Positions 39,915 to 50,864 of a stretch of 64,000 nt of DNA are shown here, one piece after another (within the stretch, counting starts at the first letter, position 1; every line of letters begins with the position of its first letter). A model generated the notes under the pieces. It saw nothing but the letters and a program-made list of their open reading frames with translations. It did not search any database and had not been told where the DNA came from. This stretch comes from Candidula unifasciata (Eukaryota; Mollusca; Gastropoda; Stylommatophora; Geomitridae): assembly GCA_905116865.2 (NCBI GenBank), contig CAJHNH020008450.1, positions 746,310-810,309 on the forward strand, written 5' to 3'. The position numbers were made by a program, and so were the translations under genes.

Positions 39915-40895
39915 TTATTCAGCTGTCTTGTAAATGGGCGCTGTGATGTTGTATATAGATGTTGACCAGAACACAGCTGTCTTGTAAATGGGCGCTGTGA
40001 TGTTGTATATAGATGTTGACGATAACACAACCGTCTTGTAAATGGGCGCTGTGATGTTGTATATAGATGTTGACCAGAACACAGCTGTCTTGTAAATGGG
40101 CGCTGTGATGTTGTATATAGATGTTGACCAGAACACAGATGTCTTGTAAATGGGCGCTGTGATGTTGTATATAGATGTTGACCAGAACACAGCTGTCTTG
40201 TAAATGGGCGCTGTGATGTTGTATATAGATGTTGACCAGAACACAGCCGTCTTGTAAATGGGCGCTGTGATGTTGTATATAGATGTTGACCAGAACACAG
40301 CTGTCTTGTAAATGGGCGCTGTGATGTTGTATATAGATGTTGACCAGAACACAGCCGTCTTGTAAATGGGCGCTGTGATGTTGTATATAGATGTTGACCA
40401 GAACACAGCTGTCTTGTAAATGGGCGCTGTGATGTTGTATATAGATGTTGACCAGAACACAGCTGTCTTGTAAATGGGCGCTGTGATGTTGTATATAGAT
40501 CTTGACCAGAACACAGCTGTCTTGTAAATGGGCGCTGTGATGTTGTATATAGATGTTGACCAGAACACAGCTGTCTTGTAAATGGGCGCTGTGATGTTGT
40601 ATATAGATCTTGACCAGAACACAGCTGTCTTGTAAATGGGCGCTGTGATGTTGTATATAGATGTTGACCAGAACACAGCTGTCTTGTAAATGGGCGCTGT
40701 GATGTTGTATATAGATGTTGACCAGAACACAGCTGTCTTGTAAATGGGCGCTGTGATGTTGTATATAGATGTTGACCAGAACACAGCTGTCTTGTAAATG
40801 GGCGCTGTGATGTTGTATATAGATGTTGACCAGAACACAGCTGTCTTGTAAATGGGCGCTGGGATGTTGTATATAGATGTTGACCAGAACAAGAG
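39915..40895. repeat. Minisatellite, 54-bp unit x18
   Basis: cagctgtcttgtaaatgggc recurs every 54 bp (39925, 39979, 40033 and on). Because 54 is a multiple of three and the unit lacks stops in two minus frames, it shows false 353- and 340-codon frames with an 18-residue repeat (TSIYNITAPIYKTAVFWS). Copies are about 95% alike. Confidence 0.97.
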
Positions 40896-41040
40896 ATGGT
40901 GGAAATAAACGTTGTAATGGTGCTCTTCATCCTCCACGAGAAGAGGTGGAGGAGATTAAACATAAGAAGTTATTTGTGTTGTGTTGTAATGATACTTTCC
41001 GGCGTTGACTAGATGCCGAGGAAGGGTTAGAAAATGAACG

Positions 41041-41395
41041 AACTTTATTTTCAGAGGGTCACAAATTAGGCAGCAGGCCCGTCTAACATTCGGCCTTTCC
41101 AAGCAGCCGCCTCATACAGCAATTGTATTTTACCAGTAAAGCACAACACTCCCCAGAGGGCCAGCTATGTTACTACCACTACGAAACTGTTGAACACCAT
41201 CTCTTTGAGTGCCCAAAACTCAGCGAGACAAGAAGAACGCCACTCCCTCTGAAACCAGACAAGTGGAACACCTTGTACGGAGGAAAAGAACAGCTTGTGA
41301 AAACATGCAAATTCCACTACATGGCATTGGACCAAAGGGCGAAAGCTCATGCGCCGCTGGATCGATAACAACAACAACAACAACAATCAGTAAAG
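41041..41395 (+). mobile_element. L-G LINE 3' end with (AAC)n tail
   Basis: Encodes CYYHYETVEHHLFECPKLS (a C..H..H..C zinc-knuckle seen near the C-terminus of many LINE ORF2 proteins) and GGKEQLVKTCKFHYMALDQ, then stop and (AAC)n at 41370-41386. 5'-truncated. Confidence 0.75.
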
Positions 41396-41399
41396 CATA

Positions 41400-41640
41400 T
41401 TATGAGAAGAAGAAGGAGGTGGAGGGGGATTCGAAGAGAAGATGGATGCCACTTTATAATGCTGCATTTACATGTCGATACACGGGAAGTAGGGAAAGAT
41501 TAATCTCAAGATGCGATGCTGTAATGCAGTATTTCGATTTATAAAGCGAGGAGGAGGAGGAGATGAAGTAGAAGAAAAGAAAAGGAGAAGAAGAAGGAAA
41601 ACAGCAAAGAATTAGGAGAATATGAAGACGAAATTTGCCG
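41400..41640. other. Purine-rich stretch, nothing recognised
   Basis: Several gaagaagaag runs (41405-41440, 41550-41600), perhaps tails of lost elements. Confidence 0.5.
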
Positions 41641-41655
41641 TATTTAATGTTTTTG

Positions 41656-41936
41656 TAAAGTATAGGGCCCTTTTCCACGCCTTCAGACGTATTGGGTATA
41701 TAGGGCTAGTCTGTATTTTATTGACCAGTCGGCACTTGGTGGGTGGTGTGGTCAGCATAACGCCGGCCGCCTTTACTTGCCAGGACTGTACCTGGTACCC
41801 ACTCAAGGCTGGGTCGACTTGGGAGCCAGTGTCATTTTTGGAGAGAGAAAAAAAAGTCCGGCCCGCGTCAGGATCCGAACCCACGACCTTCTGATCTGCA
41901 GGCTAGCGCCTAGCCGCTAGACCACGGCTGGCTGCT
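41656..41936 (-). mobile_element. S1 SINE, full length (minus)
   Basis: Reverse of the type copy: tatagggcccttttccacgc, gtggtcagcataacgccggc, cactcaaggctgggtcgact, then the head complement ggatccgaacccacgacctt and cgcctagccgctagaccacg. Confidence 0.92.
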
Positions 41937-42004
41937 ATTTTGAATGTATTTGATTATATACTTGTGTAATTTGTCCCTCACTTAGCAGCAGAAATCAATT
42001 CAGC

Positions 42005-42205
42005 ATTTACTTATGGCTGTTTGGCTTTATTCGGTAACTTTACGTTCAGGAATTTGCCATTGCTTTATGAGCGATTGACTCTCAATACCATTGTCGAAAT
42101 CAGCATAAAGCAGTTTCTGCTGCCAAACAGCCTGCAGATGGGATCGAAACGATTAGGCAGAATTACGAAAGGAGCTCGTAAAACCCAAGTGACAGTCGCC
42201 GACCT
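42005..42205 (-). mobile_element. S4 SINE (minus)
   Basis: ttcaggaatttgccattgct, caataccattgtcgaaatca, ctgcagatgggatcgaaacg match reverse S4. Confidence 0.75.
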
Positions 42206-42377
42206 GTAATTCATAGTTAAGACGAGACAGCAGAGATCTGGTTCTTGCATAGTGAAACTGACGAATAATATACATTGGCACATTTCCGTTTCTCCAGGAG
42301 GTAGTTTAATATTGTGTCATAGATAGGCTTAGGAATTGCAGTTAGCTGAAGCCAGCAGTTCTTTCTCTTTGTGTTAC

Positions 42378-42628
42378 GAAGCCTCCCGTGTAGGTTCCGG
42401 GGCCCCATTGTTGGGGAAAATCAGAATACACCCACTGCCTCTCCAACAAGCATGTCGTAGCTTTCTTCGAAGTCGGAGTGCACCTGCCCGAGCGGCAAGG
42501 AACAACTAACTGCACACAAATAAGCCAGTAAAATGGCGGTACAAAACTCAGGCCGGGGCACAGGCGGTTCAACGGACCTTCGGCTTCGGCTTACAGCCAG
42601 TGAACGAAGAAGAAGAAGAAGAAAAAGA
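42378..42628 (+). mobile_element. S2 SINE, full length
   Basis: gtgtaggttccggggcccca, cttcgaagtcggagtgcacc, caaggaacaactaactgcac and the tail gaagaagaagaagaagaaaa. Confidence 0.9.
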
Positions 42629-42915
42629 AATATTGCTAAGCCTAAGTAGTATTTGTAGAGACCATGTGTTGCCCGTGTGGCATGATCCCTCGTTCGGCCT
42701 GCCTTGTTCACCCAAGAGGGAACATAACACCAATACACAATAACTAATATACTGGAAAAAAGCTAATAATGATAATACCACTGAGAAACCTAAAGGAAAG
42801 AGGCAAAATCATGTGATGAAGAGAGGCAGTGGAGAACTTTGTGATATCTGGACACATCAGCCGTAGAAGCAGGTGCAAGGAAATACTAGATCGTTTTGAT
42901 ATTGTTACACGGCGG

Positions 42916-43487
42916 AACGTTTTCTTCTTCTTCTTTTCTTCTTTTTATTCTCATCTTCCTCCTTCTTCCCCCTCCTTCCTTACTTCCTCCTCCTTCCTTC
43001 CTTCTCCTCATTCCTTCATCCTCCCTATTCCCCCTTTATTCCCCCCTTCCTTCCTTCCTTCCTCTTCCATTCTTCTTTTTTTCTTGTTCTCCTCTTCCTC
43101 CTTCTTCCCCTCCTTCCTTTCTTCCTCCTCCTTCCTTCCTTCTCCTCATTCCTTCCTCCTCCTTATTCCCCCTTTATTCCCCCTTCCTTCCTTCCTCTTC
43201 CATTCTTCTTTTTTTTCTTGTTCTCCTCTTCCTCATCCTCCTCCTCCTTCCTTCCTTCCTCCTCCTTCCTTCCTCCCCTTATTCATCCCCCTTCCTTTCT
43301 CTTCCATTCTTCTTCTTCTTCTTCTTCTTCTTCTTCTTCTTCTTCTTCTTCTTCTTCTTCTTCTTCTTCTTCTTCTTCTTCTTCTTCTTCTTCTTCTTCT
43401 TCTTCTTCTCCTCCTCCTCCTCCTCCTCCTCCTCCTCCTCCTCCTTCTCCTCCTCTTCCTCCTCCTCCTCCTCTTTCTTCTTCTTTA
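42916..43487. repeat. Homopyrimidine tract, ~570 bp (TTC/TCC)n
   Basis: Almost pure C and T on the plus strand, ending in about 32 TTC then a block of TCC repeats. Part of it (42950-43070 and 43085-43205) is itself duplicated. It lies at the 3' end of a minus-strand LINE, so it may have grown from a (GAA)n tail. Open frames of Leu, Ser, Phe or Glu are artefacts. Confidence 0.95.
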
Positions 43488-43770
43488 ATTATGCGATGCC
43501 TTTTAGCGTCAGATTTTAAAGAGCCTTTGTATGTGCTACGTAGATGTTGGTGTTTAAGGCCTCGGACACTCCATCTGTCCATTAGTTGCATGGTCGACCT
43601 CTAGTTCTGCCTATGTTGTATCTGACACGGCTTCCTGTGATGCACTATTTGGTGGTAGTCCTGACACATGTCCAAACCATTTGATCTGTTGCCTCTTGTC
43701 TTAAGTTCAAAACTGTTTCCGTCCCAGCTTCTTTCCTCGCTTCTTCGTCGTTGATGTCGACGTTTGGCAT
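43488..43770 (-). mobile_element. LINE 3' end (minus)
   Basis: The plus strand has agttgcatggtcgacctcta, ctgacacggcttcctgtgat, gtccaaaccatttgatctg: reverse of a K-W-F-G-H-type C-terminus with many breaks. Confidence 0.6.
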
Positions 43771-43781
43771 TAGTAACATCA

Positions 43782-44068
43782 TGACTGGCTCAGACTGATG
43801 TCACCGGGTCGGGCTAACGATATGTTAACGCAGCGGTTCTCAAACAAGAAATAAACTATTTTCGACAGTGGCGAGGTAAGACAACTTAAATTTTAGGTAT
43901 CTGCATGTCTTTAATAATTTCATAATTTCTAGCCGATTTTTTTTTATTATGCCGCATACGACACCCCAGGGTGCCTCGGCACCCAGTTTGAGAACCGCTG
44001 CGTTAATGCATCGTTAGCCCGACTCGGTGACATCAGCAGCACGACCTATCTGCTGGAGCCGGTCGTGG
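43782..44068. mobile_element. MITE-1, foldback element, copy 1
   Basis: Inner inverted arms 43801-43845 and 43986-44030: 45 bp with about four mismatches, from tcaccgggtcgggctaacga to cagcggttctcaaac. The middle is AT-rich with no frame. The outer arm is shortened on the left. The GGTTCTCAAAC word is like hAT-type ends. Copy 2 at 48684-48983. Confidence 0.85.
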
Positions 44069-44079
44069 TAACATAGTGT

Positions 44080-44890
44080 TGGTAAAAATACTGTATTGAA
44101 CATTGCTCTTGTGATGTCACTCGTTACATGTTTGTTCTGCAGAATTGGTGACATCTGTCCAGCCCTTTCTTCTTCTTCGATCTTTCTGCCTGAAAACCTT
44201 GATTTGATTTAATTCGTTTTAAAATTGTGACATGGGAGAAATGTCGATAGAAATTAATGTCCGATGGTCGAAAATGGGGCTTGAAGAAATGTCAGCAGAA
44301 CTGACCTAAATCATGAGGAACCGAGATCTGGGCCGAGACAAGCACACTTTCGCCACCCAACAGGGCACTCGTCAATGAAAATACCACATATAATTCATAT
44401 AATAATTTCCACACAGCTCCCACTTTAATCTTCGAGCGACACTTCGTTTCTTGACCGCTGATTTGAAATTTGTCCGTGTTAGTTTTAATGGCTTCACACC
44501 TTGTTATTCCCCCCCCCCCCCTTTTTTTTTTCTCCGCTTTCTTTTTCACGCCCTAAGATTTTGTTCCGTTTCATCGGGTACATTTTTAATTTTCAGAGCA
44601 TGCTTGTGGATGATAATGTTGCGTTCTGTTCCCTCTTCTCACCCCGCTCATCACTGTCTTCAATGTCATTGCATGTTTCCGTCATTATTTTTTAATCTTG
44701 AGCTATTAATCTCATTGAACAACTCATTAAACGTCGAATTTACGACTACGTTTTGAAGCAAAACTGTCGCTATTGTTGCAGTCCTGCCGTTGCAACTGTT
44801 AGCCTTGTCAAGATCATATTTGTGCGGTTAACAGTAGAACGAGTGGCAGCGTCTTTCGGAAACACTCCTAGTCACATAAACAGCAGGGCT
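44080..44890. other. No gene recognised
   Basis: Non-repetitive by eye apart from a C11/T10 run at 44510-44531. No coding signal that I can support. Confidence 0.5.
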
Positions 44891-44892
44891 GT

Positions 44893-46795
44893 GTCTGCCT
44901 GTCTACGTCTCTGTCAATCTGCGTGTGTCTGCCTGTCTCCGTCTCTGTCAATCTGCGTGTGTCTGCCTGTCTCCGTCTCTATCAATCTGCGTGTGTTTGC
45001 CTGTCTTCGCATCTGTCAATCTGCGTGTGTCTGCCTGTCTCCGTCTCTGTCAATCTGCGGGTGCCTTGTCTGTCTCCGTCTCTGTCAGTGTGCGTGTGTC
45101 TTGTCTGTCTCCGTCTCTGTCAATCTACGTGTGTCTTGTCTGACTCTGTCAATCTGCAGGTGTTTACCTGTCTCTGTCTCTGTCAGTCTGCGTGTGTCTG
45201 CTTGTCTCCATCTCTGTCAGTCTGCCTGTCTCCGTCTCTGTCAATCTGCGTGTGTCTGCCTGTCTCCGTCTCTATCAATCTGCGTGTGTTTGCCTGTCTT
45301 CGCATCTGTCAATCTGCGTGTGTCTGCCTGTCTCCGTCTCTGTCAATCTGCGGGTGTCTTGTCTGTCTCCGTCTCTGTCAGTGTGCGTGTGTCTTGTCTG
45401 TCTCCGTCTCTGTCAATCTACGTGTGTCTTGTCTGACTGTCAATCTGCAGGTGTTTACCTGTCTCTGTCTCTGTCAGTCTGCGTGTGTCTGCTTTTCTCC
45501 ATCTCTGTCAGTCTGCCTGTCTCCGTCTCTGTCAATCTGCATGTGTCTGCCTGCCTCCATCTCTGTCAATCTGCTTGTGTTTGCCTGTCTCTGTCTCTGT
45601 CAATGTGCGTGTATCTTGTCTGTCCCCGTCTCTGTCAATCTACGTGTGTCTTGTCTGTCCCTGTCTCTGTCAATCTGCGGGTGTTTACCTGTCTCCGTCT
45701 CTGTCAGTCGGCGTGTGTCTGTTTGTCTCCATCTCTGTCAGTCTGCCTTGCTCTGTCTTTGTCAATCTGCGTGTGTCTGCCTGTCTCCGTCTCTGTCAAT
45801 CTGCATGTGTCTGCCTGTCTCCGTCTCTGTCAGTCTGCGTGTGTCTGCTTGTCTCCATCTCTGTCAGTCTGCCTGTCTACGTTTCTGTCAATCTGCGTGT
45901 GTCTGCCTGTCTCCGTCTCTGTCAATCTGCGTGTGTCTTGCCTGTCTCCGTCTCTGTCAATCTGCGTGTGTTTGCCTGTCTCCGTCTCTGTCAATCTGCA
46001 TGTGTTTGCCTGTCCCCGTCTCTGTCAATCTGCCTGTCTCTGTCTCTTATCATCATGCGCGTGTCTGCCTGTCTCCATCTCTGTCAATCTGCGTGTGTCT
46101 GCCTGTCTCCGTCTCTGTCAATCTGCATGTGTCTGCCTGTTTCCGTCTCTGTCAATGTGCGTGTATCTTGTCTGTCCCCGTCTCTGTCAATCTACGTGTG
46201 TCTTGTCTGTCCCTGTCTCTGTCAATCTGCGGGTGTTTACCTGTCTCCGTCTCTGTCAGTCTGCGTGTGTCTGTTTGTCTCCATCTCTGTCAGTCTGCCT
46301 TGCTCTGTCTTTGTCAATCTGCGTGTGTCTGCCTGTCTCCGTCTCTGTCAATCTGCATGTGTCTGCCTGTCTCCGTCTCTGTCAGTCTGCGTGTGTCTGC
46401 TTGTCTCCATCTCTGTCAGTCTGCCTGTCTACGTTTCTGTCAATCTGCGTGTGTCTGCCTGTCTCCGTCTCTGTCAATCTGCGTGTGTCTTGCCTGTCTC
46501 CGTCTCTGTCAATCTGCGTGTGTTTGCCTGTCTCCGTCTCTGTCAATCTGCATGTGTTTGCCTGTCCCCGTCTCTGTCAATCTGCCTGTCTCTGTCTCTT
46601 ATCATCATGCGCGTGTCTGCCTGTCTCCATCTCTGTCAATCTGCGTGTGTCTGCCTGTCTCCGTCTCTGTCAATCTGCGTGTGTTTGCCTGTCTCCGTCT
46701 CTGTCAATCTGCCTGTCTCTGTCTCTGTCAATATTCGCGTGTCTGCCTGTCTCCGTCTCTGTCAATCTGCGCGTGTCTGCCTGTCTCCTCCTCCG
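44893..46795. repeat. Minisatellite, ~33-bp unit, 1.9 kb, with higher-order copies
   Basis: Units of the form ctgcctgtctccgtctctgt, caatctgcgtgtgt. A marker sentence ttatcatcatgcg occurs at about 46047 and 46599, and the units around it match, showing a 552-bp higher-order duplication. A smaller one of about 300 bp links 45140-45240 and 45440-45540. False frames up to 649 codons (Cys/Leu/Val/Ser) follow from the lack of stops. Confidence 0.96.
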
Positions 46796-46809
46796 ACTAC
46801 CTGACTATC

Positions 46810-47640
46810 CATGTCTGCCTGTTTCCTGTTTTGTCTTTTTTCCAGCTGCTTTATCTTTATGTCCATGTCTGACCGGCTGTCTGCCTGTCTGTCTGCCTCT
46901 GTATATGTTCTATACCGGTCTCTATCCATCTGCCCGTGACTGCCTTTCTACCTTCTGTCTCCATGTCTGACCCTGTTTGCCTGTGTGTTTGTATTCTTGT
47001 TTGCCATCAGACATTTACTGCCAGCCGCCTGCCTGATTTATCTTTGCTAGCAGACCTGTCTGACTATTATTTCTCCTGCCTGATCATCCTGCCTGTCTGT
47101 CTTAATTTCCCATCATTTGTCAATTATAGAAGCAGCTCTTAACTCAGGCAATCTCTAGAAAACAACGCTCTGGTTGAACCGCCTGGCCACGCAAGCGTGT
47201 GATCAACCTAATGGCGCCTCATTTTGCTGGTGTTTTTCAGTGACTGGGGCGTGGGCTTTCTGTGTTCACAAATCAATTTGCGGTCCCAGGGCAGTCATTT
47301 GCGCCGCGGATGTTCAGTGATTTCTGACACTGTTGTGCGTAAACATCGCCATTTGGGGGAGCATTATCATAATGGTCTTAATTCTTTTGTGGCTTTTTTG
47401 TGGGTTGGTATCAGTGGTGGTTTTGTGGGAAGGTTTCCCTGGTGGTTTTTGTGCGTGTCTGGTGTCTTAATTGTTTATCAGAAGTCTAGTTTAAGTCGAG
47501 AGGATCGACTTTATTGCGGTTTTATTTCATATACTCGGCCCATGTCCGCAGAAAAGCTAGTTGTCTGCTGAGTGGTCGCACAAATCACGAAATCTGTTAA
47601 CTCCAGTGACCATTTCCCTGTGGACCTAAGTAAACATGCA
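46810..47640. other. No gene recognised
   Basis: Decayed pyrimidine-rich edge of the array to about 47110, then mixed sequence with no repeat match. Confidence 0.5.
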
Positions 47641-47667
47641 CTCGTGAACTGAAAGACGCGTTGGCGA

Positions 47668-47735
47668 AACGAACCCACGACCTTTAGAGTGCTAGATAAA
47701 CGGCTTGACCGCTTCGCCACAGACACACCCCTCCC
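47668..47735 (-). mobile_element. tRNA-like SINE head (minus)
   Basis: cgaacccacgacctttagag and cggcttgaccgcttcgccac are B- and A-box complements like the S1 head, but the body is absent. Confidence 0.55.
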
Positions 47736-47794
47736 CAGTGCCAAGTAGCTATCCGCGAAAAGTTGTACAGGTATCGGCTAAAACAGCGTTCTTC

Positions 47795-47880
47795 TACCAA
47801 GGGCATCTGCCTGAGGGGGCAAGGATCCAACAGTCTGCATAAAGTAGTAGGATCTGTAAAACGATGCACACGCAAGTCCA
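47795..47880 (+). mobile_element. S2 SINE fragment
   Basis: gcatctgcctgagggggcaa, ggatccaacagtctgcataa, gtaaaacgatgcacacgcaa. Confidence 0.7.
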
Positions 47881-48025
47881 GGTGGGCCCTGGGAAAGTCT
47901 AGGTGGGCGTTGAGAAGTTCAGGCGTACCACAGGAAAGTCCAGATGGAATGCGGGAAAGCCCAGGTGCGCCGCGGGAAAGTCCAGGTGGGCTGAAGGAAA
48001 GTCCAGGTGGGCTGTGGGAATGTTT
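47878..48025. repeat. Tandem repeat, ~21-bp unit x7
   Basis: gggaaagtccaggtgggctg-type units. They begin at gcacacgcaagtccaggtgg, where S2 is interrupted, so they may start from S2 sequence. Confidence 0.85.
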
Positions 48026-48164
48026 AAAAAAGAAATGAAAAAGAGAATTAAACAGGTACAAAGGATATTCAGCATAACAGGTCAGCGGTTAAAGATGTTA
48101 GTGGAAAGCCTTCATAATTATTTCCCCCAAAATTAGGATCCTCGTAAAAGTAGCCTTTGATTAA

Positions 48165-48510
48165 AAATCTTTTCTGTGTGGGTTCCGGGGTCCCCTTGTG
48201 GGACCAATGTCCATATGTCATCTGTCCGTATATTATCTGTCTACTGTTTTGTTGGTCTGCCTCGTGCTCTTCCATCTTTCGCAGCCACATGTGCACATCA
48301 TTTAAGACTGGCGTGTCAGATGTGGACTGGCACCTGAGACAACAGATCACATCCTCCAAGACTGTCCTGAGTACATTTCCGGGCAAAACATCTAGCCAAG
48401 AGATACATTGGCGGAATCCAGAATTTACGGGCCGCTAAGTAAAATAGAAAAGATGGGAAGTTCGTAATAGAGACAGCATTGCAGATATATATAATTTATT
48501 TCAAGTGAAC
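48165..48510 (+). mobile_element. L-D LINE 3' end, preceded by an S2-like start
   Basis: 48170-48205 (tgtgtgggttccggggtccc) looks like the S2 start. From about 48320 cacctgagacaacagatcac, atttacgggccgctaagtaa follows the L-D end at 7710-7880. Confidence 0.65.
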
Positions 48511-48683
48511 AAAAGTAGAGGAAAGAAAAATGAATGCGCCTACTTACCAATTCAAACGACAGTGCGAATTGTGCATTCATCATCGTGGTTCTCAGCTGCA
48601 TGTATTAGTTCAATGTGTCGACATCACTCCATAACACAGTCGTTTTGCGTTGTCTTTCCGTGTCTCCTCTCTTAAAGATCTGT

Positions 48684-48983
48684 CGCGATCGGCTCCAGCT
48701 GACAGGCCGTGCTGCTGACGCCACCGGCTCGGGCTAACGATGCGTTTCTTAAACAAGAAATAATTTTCGACTGGCGAAGGGAGACAATTTAAATTTTAAC
48801 TGTTAAATATCCACCTGCTTTTTTTTAAATAATTTCACATTTTTAGCCGATTTTTCTTGATTATTGCCACGGCAACCCTGGCAGACGCTCACGGCACCTA
48901 GTTTAAAAACAGCCGCGTTAACGCATCGTTAGCCCAACCCGGTGACGTCAGCTGCACGTCCCGTCAGCTGGAGCCGGTCGTGG
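48684..48983. mobile_element. MITE-1, foldback element, copy 2
   Basis: Arms of about 70 bp. The left begins cgatcggctccagctgacag and runs to ccaccggctcgggctaacga; the right arm, read in reverse, gives cgaccggctccagctgacgg to ggttgggctaacgatgcg. Inner AT-rich sequence (acaatttaaattttaa, atttttagccgatttttctt) matches copy 1. No transposase. Confidence 0.88.
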
Positions 48984-48989
48984 ATTTAT

Positions 48990-49620
48990 TCCAGTTTCCT
49001 TCTCATAACAACACCCTTCCCCTCTTTCCTACAAAATGACTGTCTCTAATGTCTGTGAAAAGTTTTCAGTATTGCACTTTGAAAATGAACGGAAGCACAC
49101 GTCACTGCGATAAGTTGATTAATTAGTCTACAAGACTACGCCTACGGTTATAATTGTCACAGTGCTAGATCAACGACTATCTGTCTCAGTCAGGACAACG
49201 GATTCTCCCAGAAGTCAAATATCGTCTGCGGGTAGATTACCAAATTAGATTACAGCACAGGCATGGCTTCTTTCAGGGGGTGACAGAAGCTCACATAAGA
49301 TTTCTAGCCTGCCGTCTGTCTGTCCTTTTCGTGACTTTTCTCTTGTAGAGGGGGAGATGACTGGCTAGGCGTCTTTCCTCGAAACCCCCAATTTCAAAAT
49401 GCAGTCAGCAGGGGAGTCCTAGGATTTCCGATTTTAAGTGTGTTATGTGGGCCCGCATTTTAAAAATAGTCGTTACATATACATTCGCAAACGCATGCTT
49501 TAGTGTGAGCAGGGATATTCAACTAAGTTCAACTTAGGGGTCACATGTTGAACAGTCTTGTCCTAAAGCGTCCTGCACTAGACATTAATACACAGAACTG
49601 GAGCTAGATAGACACTTAAC
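48990..49620. other. No gene recognised
   Basis: Non-repetitive by eye. 49510-49550 (gggatattcaacta) faintly resembles a hAT end. Nothing else. Confidence 0.5.
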
Positions 49621-49625
49621 CGCAG

Positions 49626-49970
49626 CCGCGGCCAGCTCCAGCAATAAGGCCGAAGAGGCCTACGGAAATTCCCGTTTTGTTAGGCCGGTCCACAGCTGGT
49701 CTGTGCTCACCAATGTGCTTGAGTAAATTTATTTAAAAAAAAAATAATTAAACTACAGTTTAATTAACTTGCAACATATTTTATGGAATGAATTATTATT
49801 ATGAAGAAAAACAACTAAGCCATTGGAACATGGAATAACAATAATAAAATATTCAGCAAAGTGTGTTGCAGGTTAATTAAACTGTAGTTTAATTTGTGTA
49901 TGAATTTACTTGACAAACAATGGGAATTTCCGTAGACCTGTTCGGCCTTACTGTTGGAGCTGGCCGTGCC
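49626..49970. mobile_element. MITE-2, foldback element, full copy
   Basis: Left arm ggccagctccagcaataagg, ccgaagaggcctacggaaat, tccc; right arm in reverse gives ggccagctccaacagtaagg, ccgaacaggtctacggaaat, tccc. Inner arms (actacagtttaattaa on the left, attaaactgtagtttaatt on the right) also pair. About 345 bp, no coding frame. Partial copy at 4226-4440. Confidence 0.88.
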
Positions 49971-50394
49971 ACAGTCTCCTGTAGCTTTTTTTTAAATCTT
50001 CTCCTGGAAGACTCGACTTAACGAAGCTGGGAAGGGGAAAAACATAGGCACAAGAAAAATGTGACATTTGTATAGAAGCCACAGCAACAGTAGCAGGGGG
50101 CAGAGCATTTTGGCCAGCAGTCACCAGACAGGTGGGTCACATAGGAAACCCACACTAGCTTTTTATTTCCTGTTCGACATCATCCTTAAAATGGTCAGTA
50201 CGGACAGTATTGACAGTAAAGAAGATAGATATAAACTGTGTGCACAAAGGAGTTGAATACTCGTAGAGCACGAAGTAGACCAAGAAGACCATGGACGGAT
50301 AATGTCCAGACAGACCTACAGACTGGGTGTCACCAACGGGAACGAGAAGGCCAATCAGAGAGATGAACGGAAGCGAGTGGTATCTAACGTTGGG

Positions 50395-50785
50395 TTGGTA
50401 AGTTTGAAACAACGGATCAACATCATGGCACAAGTGTAGTAACCCATAATTGCTCAGTTCTACTTCTAACTTAAGCCTGAGTCCAAAAAATTCCATCGCA
50501 TTGCACCAACTCCGTAGCATCGGCGAGGATCCTGAAATAATTTGGGTATATTGTTTACCTCCAAACTTTGCCCAGTTAGCGCCGTTATGCTTCTCTTTTC
50601 GATTTCCCACAAGGTCTTTTTTAGTGCTCAGCAATACACACGGGCATCCGACCTTGCTAACCAGAGACCAGGGAAATTACAAGAAATCCACGTGAAAAAA
50701 TGACAGCCCTACCGGGGCTTGAACACGGGACCTCCAGCACTCGAGGCAAACACCATGCCCCGAGACCACTCAGCCACCTGAGTGA
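50395..50785 (-). mobile_element. S3 SINE, full length (type copy, minus)
   Basis: The minus strand starts with a tRNA-like head (ggtggctgagtggtctcggg, ggaggtcccgtgttcaagcc), followed by a body with gccgatgctacggagttg and the 3' end cttgtgccatgatgttgatc, cgttgt. The last 25-30 bases are the same as the unit of the 31-bp array at 53124. Confidence 0.88.
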
Positions 50786-50864
50786 TATTTGCAGCACTGA
50801 ACCTGAAGAACTCGAAACGCAGAAAAATAAGAATGAAGGTTTTTAATTAAATAATCTGTCCTTT

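Noticed and set aside
39902..40963. 353- and 340-codon minus-strand open frames with 18-residue repeats
   Set aside because: They follow from a stop-free 54-bp tandem unit and are open in more than one frame; no signal peptide, domain or flanking coding sequence.
42829..43604. Poly-Leu, poly-Ser, poly-Phe and poly-Glu frames
   Set aside because: Translation of (TTC/TCC)n.
43801..44031. Simple hAT MITE with 8-bp duplication at CAGCGGTTCTCAAAC
   Set aside because: The 8 bases outside (tgttaacg, cgttaatg) are inverted and not direct repeats; the arms continue outward, so the element is larger.
44753..46970. Cys/Leu/Ser/Val-rich open frames of 227 to 649 codons in all three plus frames
   Set aside because: Low-stop pyrimidine-rich 33-bp array; the three frames read equally well, so none is a gene.
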